Below are positions 36,842 through 51,800 of a DNA stretch of 64,000 bases, piece by piece (the first letter of the stretch is position 1; each line of letters begins with the position of its first letter). A program made the translations under genes and the position numbers. The notes below the pieces were generated by a model that did no database searches, had not been told where the DNA came from, and saw only the letters and a program-made list of their open reading frames with translations. The DNA is taken from the NCBI RefSeq assembly GCF_037975245.1, contig NC_092581.1, positions 12,925,303-12,989,302 of the forward strand, given 5' to 3'. The DNA is from Apostichopus japonicus. Taxonomy: Eukaryota; Echinodermata; Holothuroidea; Aspidochirotida; Stichopodidae.

Positions 36842-39800
36842 GTGATAATGAGAGCTTATTAGGGCAGAGTCCAATACCGTCCAGGAAAGCTATAAGCAAA
36901 ACATCTCGGCGGAAAATAAAGATGACCTCAAAATCAAAGAAGACAGAACAATATTTTGACTCCAACCTTTTTTTTTTTCAGTGACAAAATCCAATTATTT
37001 CTTATAGTTTGCTGCAAATATCTCAAGATGTTTTCACTACATACCATTGTATGGACACTACTGTATAGTATAACACTTGTGTACTCTTAGTAGCTTAATG
37101 GGCCTCATGCATATTGGTTAGACGCACAGGGGTCATATTTGGTTTTGCACACTGCTTTTAAGTAGGTCTGCTTCTGACAAGCCTACACTTTAATAAAGTC
37201 TTTTATACATGATCATACCACCCCCCCCAACCCCTTATTTTGTGACATTGTAATTATTTGCCTCTCCCTTCTCATATCTTTTCTGTTCCTTCATTTCTGT
37301 ATACAGAGTGCTGTGGAGCATTATGCCCAATGTGGAGACAACTCCTTCCTTTTAAACACAATCAGAACGGTTTTTACATCTTCGCAATCACTCAATCTGA
37401 GTTTCAAGGTAAGTTGAAAAATGGAAGCATCAAGGTTGACTTTAGGCGGGATTTTAGTCTTGATAGTTAGAGTTCAAGAAGAAAGCAAATAAAGTCACTG
37501 CTATTATTGTTTCAATACCATAGCCTGTTCTGGATTTCAAGGTATCCACCTTTGAAATAGCTAAATCTCTGGCAAGCTCACTTAAAGGTCTGCTGTATGG
37601 ACCCCAACTTTAGCACGCTATCATGGAAAGGTTTCTTGAGATTACATAACCCACCGTGTTAGTCGTAAAATGACCTTTTTTTACCAATTAGTCTGCAACG
37701 CCTGCTTGTATGAGGGTCTTTGTGTGAACACTGTATGAATAACTACAATGTAGACATGAACATATTTCCACACAGTGGTTACACAAAGAGCCTTATGGTG
37801 TTGAAAAGCTATGCAGGCTAAATTGTAAAGCCCGAGGCCGATTTACGACCGTGGTCGATTACGTAATCACAACACTTTCCAAGCTATAATCTATAATCCA
37901 ATGCTATAATTGGACCCAATAAAGCAGATCTTTATAAAGGCTTAAGTTATGATGACCCCTCAGTGTAGGCATAAATGTTTACGTTAATCCATTGTTTCAG
38001 AAATTGAAATTAGTCAACCAAAGCTTTTTCTTTCAACTTCATATGAACAACAAGCACCCTTGGACGACTTTTAACACCGTTTGGTTTTGACAAATTCGTA
38101 CCAAATTATGAACATGTGATTTGAAACCGTTAAAAGACTTATGCTTTCCCATTCTGAATTTTGTGTTGCATCTGAGGAACCGACCTGATAGTCTGTGTGT
38201 TAGACTATCTATCGTTAATCCACTTTAATTAATGAACGTCAGATGTTTAAAGGGTCATTCCTAAAACTTTAAAAGTGGTATAATTTGATTAAAAACCTCG
38301 ACTGATGTGTTTAAAATAACTATTATAATATAAAAAAAATATGAAAAATGTAAAAAATGTAAAAAATATGAAAAATATAAAAAAAATATAAAAAATATTA
38401 AAATATTAAAATAAATTTTGTGCCAAAAGTAATTCTTGAAACCAGTATTTACAGTTTTAGCCAGTTGAACAAAAAAATAAAAATAAAAGAGGTCTTTGCA
38501 TGGCAGGGATCCTTTAAATAACATAGAACATATTCAATCTTTAAATTAGCTTTTTTGAATTGATTTTGCAATAAACAAAATATTAGTTCTTTAACAATGT
38601 ATATCAACAAGAAAGAAGGAAAGAAATGTGCTCACAAACTGCTATTAATTCTAATGCCAAACTCTGTGTTGGTTAATCCATAGAAATTAGAGGGTTTGAT
38701 GTTTGGGCCTAGCTGATCTTCTTCAGAGGTAAACTCAGTACAAGAATGTTTGTCATTAGCTTACTAGAGATGTCTCATTGCAAGTTATTATGTAAAAGTC
38801 CAAGTAAAATATAACTGCTTTTGTGTGAAACATTAATGTGGCAAAGATGTTTTAGAATCCGATCAAGTTACAAAATCACCCACTCCTGCAAAATTTCAGC
38901 ATCGTCTGTACACTTATTTTGTGGGGGGTACTCGAGGATGAAAATGTCTATCGTGACATCAAGGAATTTGATGTTTGTGTCATCCGGGGGTTAGAGACAG
39001 AACTGTAAAATAATTACTAGCTGATTGCACCGAATTGGGTGGAGAAGAGAAAAATACTTGATAGCATCTGTGAGGAACGATGTTCTACAGTCACTTGAAA
39101 AAAGACTTTTATCAAGTTCGGTGGTGTTTGAAGTGTTGTGACGAAACCAGTGTAGAGCTGTAAAAGTCTTTGGTGGTTGAATAACAGGCTTCATGCTAAT
39201 CTGTAGAGTTATGAGACACACTTATGACATACCCTAGACTTCATCTTACTCAATCTCAGGTCTGCATAATCCTAGGGGCTCCTTAAAAATTTTGACTGGA
39301 AGCGGGGGGGGGGGGGGCTTCTGTATCGAACTGACCTGAGGTCACTAATGACACTTCGAAAACGAACATTTCTTCATCGTTCCTAGAGGTCCATGGATGG
39401 AACATTATCCGGACCTAGGCCCTATGTGTTTTCTCTTTGTGGTTTCTAACTTGGGGATGGCCGTATCCAAACCCTTAAAAATATACATGTATGGACCTAA
39501 GAGGACTTTTAACCTTTTAATTCTAGTAGAAGGGAGACCGGCTCTGTCTACATAATAGTGTGTTTTCTCTTTGTGGTTTCTAACTTGGGGATGGGAGTAT
39601 CCAAACCTTAAAAAAATACATGTATGGATCTAAGAGGACTTTTTACCTTTTAATTCTAGTAGAAGGGAGACCGGCTCTGTCTACATAATAGTGTGTTTTC
39701 TCTTTGTGGTTTCTAACTTGGGGATGGGAGTATCCAAACCTTAAAAAAATACATGTATGGACCTAAGAGGACTTTTTACCTTTTAATTCTAGTAGAAGGG

Positions 39801-42800
39801 AGACCGGCTCTGTCTACATAATAGTGTGTTTTCTCTTTGTGGTTTCTAACTTGGGGATGGGTGTATCCAAACCTTAAAAAAAATACATGTATGGACTTAA
39901 GAGGACTTTTTACCTTTTCATTCTAGTAGAAGGGAGACCGGCTCTGTCTACATAATAGTGTGTTTTCTCTTTGTGGTTTCTAACTTGGGGATGGGAGTAT
40001 CCAAACCTTAAAAAAATACATGTATGGACCTAAGAGGACTTTTTACCTTTTCATTCTAGTAGAAGGGAGACCTCTGTCTACAACGTAATGTTAGTTTCAA
40101 CTGAATTATTTATAGCCATTTCTTTCTATGCAAAATCGTGCAAACAACTGTCAAGGTCAAATATTAAAGTCATGTAACCATTAACCTTGTAAACTGGCAA
40201 GTCATTGTTCCACTTAAAACTAAAGACAGAAAGGATGTGACCAAAGCAGCTAGACGAAACGATCAAAGGGGAGTTAAATATTATGTTGCGTGGGATACGG
40301 GGGTGTGGAAAGACAATTACCAAAAGAAGAAAAACAACCTACAAAGAAAAAACAGGAGACGTGATAATAATAGAATCTGTGGATGGAAACGTATTCAGAA
40401 AATCGTAAACAGAGGTCGTTCACTCTCTTCACTGACAGTAGCAATTGTTTTACAAAATCGATTACAATTTCTTGGGAATCTCACATACTGTAGGTATTGT
40501 GTCAGTTGTAAGAAAACGGGTAGCAAAGTAATAATGAGAGGGGGGGCGGGGTTTGGCACTCTTGCAGGGCATTAACATCTGCACAATTTGGGCTTTCAAA
40601 AAATACTAAACTATAACTTTTTCTGTGACTCAGCTTTTCTATTTTGGATTTATTTGTTGTGCGTGATATTCTTTGCTTGATCTTATTGAATGTGTGTCAG
40701 TGAACCTGTAATAATAGGTTTACGGATAATGGTGATATTTTCATGTGAAATATTTGGCAATCGACCAAACGATAACTCCACCAACCGTCTGTTGCTTGGT
40801 GTACAAATTTTAAAATTCAAAAAGTTTTTCACATCGATTCACATATTGCTACAAAATTACAGTAAATTTTCAACAAATTCATGAGTATGATCCCCCAAAA
40901 AATTACTACAATTAAGAAAAATTATTTACAGAAAATTAAATTATTTAAAATTTAAAGGGAAAAAAATAGTGTGGTAAAAAACTTTTAGGATAACTATCAA
41001 ATTATCCACTTATTCCTACTTAAACTGTTGGCAATTTCTAATTTTAATGTTTTCCAAATTATCAAAGTATTTTGTGATATTCTATTTGAAAACAATCAGC
41101 CACAATGGTGTAAGTAATGGATAAATTTGTAGGCATAGTTTTCTTTCTTTTTGTTTGGTGTTCACACCCATTTTTGGAAATGGTTATATTTTGTATATGT
41201 CCATGAATTTCTCTAGAAAAGGAAAAAAAAAATTCACATTTTTAAACAACTTGTCTGCAATAGTGCCTTCAGTGTGAGTTCCCAACATAAGTTAATATAC
41301 GCAGATGCTGCTTAATCCAGTGTTGTCATGGTGACGGTTGCATTTTTGCAGGTAACGTTTTTGAATGGTTCATCGCAGCCATCAACAATCTCCGCAAAAT
41401 TTGCTCACCCGGACATAACAGTAGCATGGCTGCTACAGTCGAACAGAAAAACTGGCTGTCTTTTTGCTCACGGCCTGCCAAATACATAGACTGCTTCTCA
41501 ACAGCTGATAAAAAATGTGTATTTTATAGAGAGATATTTTTTAGTTTGGAATTTTGTATTACAGTGTAAGTTCATTTTAGGATCACACAAGAGTTACATA
41601 AAGGAAAAAAGTTGAGAATTTTTAAACAAAAAGAGTCTTTAACCATGATACCTATTCAACTCAGTCAAGCCCTCAACTTCAAAATCACTATTTTTTCTTT
41701 TTTATCGATCTTGTTAACATGAATTACAGGTCGATGATAACAGCGCCCTCAGTCCTTTAGATCTTCCTGCAACGAGGGAAGCATACAGGCTCTTGATGGG
41801 GCTACAACCGGCTGATACATTCTCCTCAGTCATGACAAATGCCCTAGAGATCCTTCTCATGAACTTAAAGAGGGAGAACATTAAGGCCGATGAAATAAGT
41901 ATGGTAGGCCTTTCAATTTTCTTGATGATGATGGTGCTATTCACCTCAAGAAATCTATTTAAAGAACTAATGAAGTTGTGCACTGTTAACATGTGTTGCA
42001 TCATCAAGTTGCAACCTGCAAAGGAAAGGTTTATTTATTTATTATTCTTCACCAAAACTTACATCACAACTATTATCTAAATCATAACACTGCTCCCCCC
42101 CCCCCCACACACACACCCTTGCCCCCATTCCAGCAAGTAAATGGTTATAAATGAATTTACCAACTCAGGGCCGAATATGCCTATGACAATGTAATCTTTA
42201 GTTGACTGGTTCAAATCCCTTCATAGCCAATATTTCCTTATTCATTTCAAATCTGTTGTTACTGTCAGTCATTTTTGTGGGGGGGTTTTGTCGGTGGAAA
42301 TTGGGAATCAAACAGTGAATCATACTCTTAAATAGCAGTTGGTGGTCGAGGCAGCTTTTTAGCAAGATTCTGACAGAAATATCATTATTTAACATTATTT
42401 AACGAGGGAATGATTTATCTGGTATAGCATGACAAAAAACTGGAATAGCATATTGGGTAAAGTTTTATATCAATGATCAAAGATATTTAACCAGTAGTTT
42501 AGTACAAAAGGCCACACTGTTTTCAATTTGTTTTGTTTTTTGAGATATTGTGAGAGAGAATTTTTTGGGTAATAGAAGACTAGCAAATAAGTTAAAGAAG
42601 TTAATATCAATGATCAAAGATATTTAACCAGTTGTTTAGTAAAAAAGGCCACACTATTTTCAAATTTTTTTTATGAGAAATTGTGAGAGTGAATTTTTTT
42701 GGTAATAGAAGACTAGCAATTATGTTAAAGAATGTTAGTCTGTTGGTGGAGTGCTGATTTTGACATTAGTAAAGACATCATTGGTGATTATTAGTCTTGC

Positions 42801-45800
42801 ACAATGCTCTCATGAGATTTTTTTTTTTTTTCAAGTTACAAGGCAAATTAGTTTGCAAGTGTCGGTCTTGAAAACTGAACACAGGTTCTTAATATTGGTT
42901 AAATATAATAAATTGTGGGAAAATTTATTGTGGACAAAATATATGTAAGACTTTGTTAATCTCTTTTCTGACTTTTATACTTATTGCTTTGTTTTTTCAC
43001 AGCTTTTTCTATTGATGGAAAACTTCCTCATACAACAAAACCACGACCTACTATTGACCCTGAGCCAGGTCCTTGCCTCAAGTCTTTCAAACGGTGCAAA
43101 GAATGCAGTCATCCATTTTTTATCTTCGTACGACACGGACAACTTTTTACGACTGCTCGAAGTATTTAAGAATTGCCTAAACTCATCTTCGAAGCCTAAC
43201 CAAAGGTAAAAACTTTTTCATGTTTGCTAATACTAGTTGTACCAGAGGTCACTGTCTTAAACTCTCACAAAGTATGATTAATATTCGGAATAACTTTTTT
43301 TTCTAATAGGGTTGTGAATGAGTGGAATGGTTTGCCTGAGAAAGTTGTACTTGCAAGTAGTGTGAATGGGTTTCAGAATGCTTTGGACAAGCACTTTAAG
43401 CATTGTAATCAGGTCTGAGTGTTTGTGGCTTCTGTTTTTTCTCTCCTATATGGTCTGTGATGGGGACTTGAGTATCCCTCCTGATCCTTTTTTCTACTAA
43501 ACTAAACTAAACTAGACTAATCAGTTATGGGTGGTGCGCTAAAACTGTTAATGGTCAAGTTGGAAGAAACACATTGCGTTTGATAAGTCAGGCCATCAAA
43601 ATTTGTAGGCGATATTTCTGATGACTTTCCTACGCAGATTCAACTAGTAAGTGTCAAATTTAATTTGGAAGAGCTAAGCACTTTTTTGGGCTTATAGCAC
43701 TATGAAACTCCCCTGACCAGGTTATTTTTGCCAGTAATTCCAATACATACAAACTGTGTGTCCCACACATGCAATACTTGATTTATTTTTAAAGGCAAAC
43801 CTTTGAAGTTGCTAACCTAATGTCATGAACATATCTGATGCTATTTCGGTACACCAAAATTATTTCATTTGATTACCCTTGTATGGCAGCAGTTCTCGAA
43901 CCTTTAAGCCCACCACCCAGGATTTTCTATGAGTACTGAATCCATGACCCCCCACCAGTCCCCACCCCTCAGAATTGATGCTCAGAATCCATTACAGCTA
44001 GCTTGGACTCGGATGATAATTTTTTTTTTAATCAATGATCAATCTCCGTCCGCAAGCCCAGAAACAGTAGACACATTTTGCGACTTGTGGAAAATTTCCA
44101 CACACACTTTTGCATTGCAACTCCATAGTTTGTGGAACGTACCAAATGGTACCAGCAGATTGTGCTAACATGAAGTCAAAATGTACCTACATAATATATA
44201 TATATATATTTTTTATATACAGATTTTTTTTCTTTCTTAATTTCTTCAATCAGTGCAAACAGTGACCTTCTTGTGACAGTAGCCACAGCATTGTCTCTTT
44301 TCTATGAGGCCAACACTCTTGCGGAGAAAAAACGTGGATCCCCGCTCGCGACCATCGAAGATTTCTACTGCAACGAACTATCTCTGTAAGTTTTTCGCAT
44401 GCTCGGATCTACAAAAAATTACACAAGGAATTACTACAAGGGAATTACTCAAAAGATGAGTGCAAATTGATCGAGCTTTGAAAATCGTCCTAGCTTTCCC
44501 GACTCGGAAATTCCAAAAAGGTTTCAAAATTATTCTTATCAACTTTTAAGACTGAGTGAAAGATAATGAGTAGCCCTGTTAGTGAAATACCTCATAAAGA
44601 AAATTCAGAAAGCTACTACACATTGAAGCTCAAACGAGTATCCCATTCTTGGTAAGCGTATGCAGTGGTCTTCTGAACACTGTTGAAATCACTATAATAT
44701 CAGCAAATGAGAAAAATAGCCACTGTGTGAGCCCCCATCAAAGGTAACATTTCTCAACCTGTAAATTATTCTAATTTACTTTTAAAACTGAGTGAAAGAT
44801 GATGAGGAGTCATGTTAGTGAAATACCTTGTAAAGAAAGTGTTAGGATCGGCTATTATCACAGATCTAACAAAACTACCCCAATAGCAGTTTTAATAATG
44901 TCGGTGCATAGCAAAAAGTACTGGATGGTGACAAAAATTGTGTGAAAATCTGTCTAAATTACTCAGTAAATGTTCGTAGCTATGGCAACGGTTAAAAAAT
45001 TATGTTTTCTCTCAAAGCTATGAACATTGTGCAAGATATAATTCCAAACTGTTGAAGACAAATGGTTAGGATGTAGTTGTAGTCTTTTCTTAAACAATTT
45101 GGTTTATTATTTGGTCTCATTGGATATTACATTTTAAAGTTTGTTTAGTTGGTCACTAACAGCCATCCTTTTGTTTTGGTCTCTCAGAAATTTAGACTAC
45201 CACGAACATTACAAGAACTGGCAGAGCGAGGATGACGCTGGTTGCTCGAATACATCGGAGAAGTCTATCCTGCGATTTCCCTTCCTGCTGGATCCAATCG
45301 TAAGTTGATCCTTGATCCGGAACATAAGACAGAGAAAATACAATTTGTGCAGCGATTTGGCCAATTTCTCAATGCAATATCAGACATACTTTAGAGACTG
45401 ACCAAATTTAAAATCATTGAGCTATGAAATTAAAATTGATTACATCAGTATTAAAAACGCTTAACAAATACAGTTAAGCAAATTTAAAGACAGTTGGTGG
45501 GAATTTCATGGTACTAAAAGTATGTATTATTATAACTCTTCCCCAGCAGTATGACTGTACTATTAAATACTGTAGTACAATCTTCTCTTGGGGCTGTATA
45601 TGCGCTTGCACAAACTCTTGCAATGGTATGTGAGATTCGTGATCATATCACAATATGAATGTAAACAAATCTGCTGTGAGTCTTGTGGCAAAATTGAACC
45701 GGGTATTTTGCAATCAAATTGTGTGTTTGGCCTAGGCTTTTCTGTTGATGGTGTTAAATTTGTTTTTCTTAAATGTTTGAAAAGTAACTGGTGTGCATGT

Positions 45801-48800
45801 TTTGGGGGATGGGAAGGAAGGATGTGGTTGGGGTGGACTGGTGAGGCAGAGCAGAGAACAATTGTACTACGAGTCTTGTGACAATAAAAGGAAGTTTGTT
45901 GCATTCAAAGTGTGTTAGGCCTAGTAGGCTATGTGTTCAATTGTGTTTTCAACTTACAAAATGTGTCTATGGTGGGGGGGGGGAAGGAAGGATGTGATTT
46001 GATAAGTGTGATGATTTGGGATGAATGAGTGGGGGGAGGGTTGAGGAATGAGTGGGGTGGAGGCTGCAAAGATCTGTTATCAATATATTGCAACTGGTTG
46101 ATACTGTACAATACCTAAACCCATATTTGTTTGAAAGATGTTTATGTTGGAAACAAACCAGTTGATGGCTTTGAAGATTCCAATAACATGTTCTTTTGCG
46201 ATGAGAAGGCCTTTTTGTTACACACACAAACTGTTTAGAATGCCCTCACAATTTAATTTGACCTAAACATAATGAGTGCAATAGTTTCAACTTGACTATA
46301 ACTGTTAGAGATCTGTTAAATAAAATATTGTCACTATGTAATAATTCTCAAGTGTGCTTGTGTTCAGTGAAGGATGTTTTTCGTTGGAAACACAAGCAAC
46401 TGTTTGAAAGATTCCAGTAACACATTTGCTTTCAATAGGAACAAAAAGAATGTACTAGAGTGCCCACGCAATTTGATTTCAACAAAATGTACTGAGCACA
46501 ATATTTCAACTGTACCATGACAATTGTTGAACTTTACCAGAGTCATATTACTTTCTTAAAGCAGTTACTTGCATTCAGTAGTATAAACCCTGCAGTAATT
46601 TTACCAAAGTATTAATTATATGCTTGAATGTCTTTATTATTATCAGTTAATGTCTCAGACGACTGTGCTGCTGCATTAGATGTGTTAATCATAAATGTAT
46701 AGTCTCAGAGTTTTTATAGAGCAGGAAATTTAGTAACAAATTTCTTTCTTGATTGTACGAATGACGTTTGAAGATTTTAAGACAGCAAGTCGTGTTTGCA
46801 GCGAAACTTCTCGGGCGATCTGTTACATTCAAACAGAAACTATATTCACTGGTTTGTCAGAATAATGTCAGAAACAGATATGTAAAAATCTTGATAAGCC
46901 AAATATCAACACATAGATTAGACCTACCACACTTTTCAAAGCAGATATGTTTAGCCTAGCCTAGTGTGCAGACAAGAATCTGTTAAAGTTTATTAACTAT
47001 CAAGGCCACTGGTTATAACTACCACCAGCTAGTGAGGATTGGTTCTGGTTGTCCAAACAACTTTGTCCGTCATAGCTGAACCAATGAATGGGGTGCCTTT
47101 ATCTCTCTCTATAATTGAGGAAGAGGTCAGGTGATTAGCTGCAATCTCGTCCAGCTGCTGTGGACCATTACGTGGGTGCTTCTGGGAGCAGGAATGGGTG
47201 GAAGTACAACATACATTTTCTGAACAGTCATCGAATAGTGAATACTTAACTGAAACTAAACTAAAATAAACTAGACGAAACAAATGAGACTAAACAAGAC
47301 TAGATTAAAATTAACTTAACTAATCAATAAACACCTTTTGATTTAGACAGTAACCTTCTCCAGTTTTCACAAAGATAACGGCACTTTAAACTTGGGTGAG
47401 CTCAGATTCGAGCGGGGGGGGGGGGGGGTGGGGTGAAAGGAAAAGAATATAGTTATGACCTACAAAGCTCTAGGTATAATAGATTTAAATTAACTAGACT
47501 AATCAATAAACACCTTTTGGTTTAGATGGTTAACTCCATTTTCACAAAGATCATGGCACTTTAAACTTGGGTGAGCTTAGAGGAGGGGGGTGTAGAATAA
47601 AGTTACGACCTGCAAAGCTCTAGGGTTTTCAAACCTAACAAGCTGCAGTTTAATAAATTGTGAAATCAAATTATTTTGGGGCTTCAAAAGTGGTCTGCTG
47701 CTTAAAGTTTTGCCACAGACACCATTGTGTTTACCCATTCATCGTTCTAGGTTTATTGGATATTCAATTCATTGAGTTCTACCAGAGGCTCGGCCTTGGA
47801 TATGGATATTCAAAGGGATCATTGAACTGGTAAAGTAGGGCAGTGTATCCAGGTGTTTTTAGAATCGTAAAGCCAAATTTCACAGGTGTGTTGGCGCACA
47901 TAATACGATTTCAAAAGACAATCAATTATGAAGTATTATAATGTGTTTTTTAAGAGTCTTAAAGAATGTCAGGTATGCAAGTCATTACAATTACAAAAAC
48001 AACACTACCATTACTGTAATACTTGTATCAATCTAAACACTGTTTATGATTTTAATTTGCAGTCTGCAAAGGTAAAAATACCACTTCTTTTATTGCAGAA
48101 AAATGTGTCTCCAATATTTTGTGGGACAGCTGGTATCTGATGTGAAAAATGTCTAACATTATTTAAATTTTAATTGGAGGCTTGCTAATTTTCTTACTAC
48201 TTATTAAAATGTAACTTGACTTTCCTGAATTTTATTTTAATTAAGGAATACCTAATTATGAAAGTTAAAACAGATATTTCATTTGTTTGTGTGTTTGCGT
48301 GTGTGTGTGTGTTCTTTTTTGGCCTGTTTCCCATCTTTTTTTATCATTTTATTTCATGGCCACTTCAAAGTATGCCAAGAATATATCATGATGTAATAGT
48401 CTACCTTAAAAATAGATTTGAAAACACCGAGGGTATAATACGGTTTATTCCAAGTCCCAAATGGGAACCTTATTGGAATCCAACAAAACAACCAATTGTG
48501 CTTTCAATATAAACAGAACTAAGTTTATAGCGGTATCTCATGATTTAAAGCAAATATTACAACAAATTCAGCAAGGTCTAAAAGAACTGGTTAGGACCTT
48601 GGGGGGGGGGGGGGGTCATAAGGGTGTAGAATCAAGGTAGAACAGTTTACCCCCAGACATAGTACATTTCCCATCAAAATTCGTCGCCGTTTGTGTGTTT
48701 TACCAGAAATGTTTCGTTATCTTTCAGACCAAAGTTCGAGTCTTACACTTGGACGCAGTGATGCAGATGAGAAAAGAGTACCAAGCAGCAATTATTCAAC

Positions 48801-51800
48801 AAGCTGTAAGTTGGTTAGCCTAATCATCCTGTTCTTTTTTCCCTTTTCAGATATCATAATTAGCTAAACTAGCAACATTTTCAACCCTATGATTATATAA
48901 AGAGAAATTCAGGATGCATACAGTGAGACAGACAGTAAGAGTAAAAAAAATATATAAGAATTTTTTTTTTTTTAAATATCCCACATCTCTAAAGTAATAA
49001 CCCCATCTCACTTACAGTAGCTTGTTCCTAACTCTATATATTGCTAATACCTGAAGATGACTAAATATTGTCCGGTAAACCGTTCTTTGTGCCCTTTCAA
49101 TTAAAGTCGCCATGTTTTTTTTTTCAGGAAAACTGGCAACACCACAATGTTATTGTTGCCCCTCCACCCCCCCCACCACCCCCCTCTTCCTCCCTGCCTC
49201 CATTTTGACGGCAAGTCTTTTTACTGATACGGTACATTTATAAGAAGGCAGACATTTTGAGGGCCTCTCAGTGTGTCGGTGGTTTTATGTTTCGAGAAAA
49301 TTATGTACTTACCATAACACTTGTCACCGGAATGTGGTGTTCTCAACTTTTCGTGCAGCAAATTAATCACAAATTTAGGACACCATCTAAGTTTTTATAA
49401 TGAGAGTTTGACTTAAAAATACAATTTTCACTCACATTCTATTTTTGTCCTCTTCATATTTTGACTCTATTCAGACTGTAGATCAAGCCATGAAACACTT
49501 GAAGGATAACCTACCGGCTACGCTGCAAGAGAACCTGAAAGCAGCAGTGTGTCCTTATCTGGTCTTGGAGATCAAACGTGAGACGCTGATACAGGACGCT
49601 CTGGCTCAGATTCAGACCAAGCAGAAAGACCTGAAGAAACCACTCAAGATCAAGTTTGTCGGCGGGGGCGAACAGGTACGGCGGTGATTGAGCGGGCGGG
49701 ATCTTAGAAGTTTTTAAACTTTTCCCCCAAATTAGACCTGGAAGTCAAATGACGGTCACTAATGAGCATGAGTTTAACGAGCAAATCTACCGCCATTCCT
49801 CAAATTGAACACTTGGAATTAATGGGAATAAGTTAGTGGGGATAGATGCCAGAGGAAACTACTTTTTTTGAAATTTAATCGGGCCGTGTTACTTCTTCAG
49901 GGGGTGGTAGGCTATGACCCACTCCATGACATTCTGTATGAATTTGGTTTCTTGCCCTCCTATTTACACAAATTCACTTTAAACTGCATTTTTAATTGAG
50001 TTTGTGTGCCCTTCCCTTACACAAATGAAGTTGACAGTGCATATGCTAGTGTTAAAAGATTGCAGCTGAAGTGTTAAGCACTAATTTGTCACCTCCTTCT
50101 TCATTTCACCCTTTTTCAAACTCCATTTTTCTTTTTTTCTTCAAACTTGCTGACTTGGACCATAGACTATGTTTTCAAATGATAAAATCAATGCAGGATA
50201 CTGTATGTGTTTTTTTTTGCATGAATCTGGAAGACGTAAAGTGAGACCTTTAAAGTAGGACTGAAGCAGTTTTGGAAACTTTTTAACTTTATTTTAGTTT
50301 CATAGATTCCTCCGGCTATTTTATGTTTACTTTGATGTGTTTGTCTGTCTATGAATATAGCTTGCTCTGTTTTTGCCTACAACAGTGTTTTATTCTTTCA
50401 CCTACAGGGCTTGGACATGGGCGGACTTCAGAAAGAGTTTTTTCACCTCATTGTGGATTCTATCTTTGACCCAAACAGAGGCATGTTCACTTATTCCGAG
50501 GAAACAAGACTAGTTTGGTTCAATGGTACGTTGACTCACCACCCCCCACCCCCTTCCCTCCTCTACCTACCATCCCTTACAAAAGGGTCATCTCTCCTAG
50601 CCAGCTGGGGCCATGCCAGCCACACATGATCATTGAACCCTTTCTTACAGACTTCATTCCTTTGGAAAATCCTGAAATTGGTAAAGTTAATGTTGATACT
50701 AGCAAATTGGCTGGGTTACATTAATATGTTCATGTTTCACCTCTAACTAAGTTTATTCAAGTTACTTTAACAATGTTCAGCGCAAATTTTATGTCAAAAT
50801 ATTCTTTTCATGAAAATGTGTGGAATGTCGAGATGAAACGGTCATATTTGCTCTGAAAATGCATCAGGCACGTATAAGAAACATTAAAATCACAATCTAA
50901 TCCAGTTTATACAGGTTAGCAGAATTGACGTTCAGGTTTAGCTGATTTGATGGTCAGGTTTAGCAGAATTAACGGTCAGGTTTAGCAGAATTGACGTTCA
51001 TGTTTAGCAGAAATAGATAGTTGGCATGATAATGACATATACTGTACGATTACTAGCATGAAACAGCGAATGGAAGTAAACTCACAGTCAGAGTGCTGAC
51101 TTTGTGCATACAAGATTACGCATACATTACATAGATCCATCAAATTAAATACGGATTCCACTGATTTGCATTTATTTGCATTCAGTGACTGACATCAAAG
51201 ATTTCATGGGATGCAGATATATTCCTCTCTCTACATTAACATGAAACAAATCTGACTTTGTCAAAATCTGAATGATGATGTCGGTCACTGAACGACGGGT
51301 AGTTTATAAAAGCCAAGAACATCCTTGTTCTTTCGACTCGATAAAGACAATTGTAATTTTCTGTCAGATAAAAAAAACGGAAACCAAATTATCGAATCAA
51401 GGCTACATGATGCTTTGTTTTTATACCGGAAAGTGTTGAAACGAGGAACAGACACTGCAGCTTGCCTCTAACCTTGGGTCCCGCAGATGTTTTGACGGAT
51501 TTGTCCGTTGGCTATTGTTAGGGAGTGATACTTTGTCAATGTGCCTCCTTTATTGTTGCAAATGTTGACTTGTTTAAAACATCATCGGACACGAGTCACT
51601 AAAGGAGTGCATACATGTATGTCATGGGTGGAACTCTGCTAGCTTTGAATGAAACGGAGCACAAAATGTAAAAAGCATTTTGTGGTGTCTGAAATGTGAC
51701 ATCTGCCTTTGTGTAAATGTGTGTGATCCTAAAGTATGCAGTATGCCTGTTTTTTATGTGTCGTGAACACAGTAAGGAATTCTGTAGCTTTATGCCACTA

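Noticed and set aside
41352-41490. Possible extra ligase exon after 'tttttgcag'
   Set aside because: Exon 7 (phase 0 end) joins exon 8 (phase 0 start) directly, and the frame has no similarity to HECTD2/UBE3A and no good donor.
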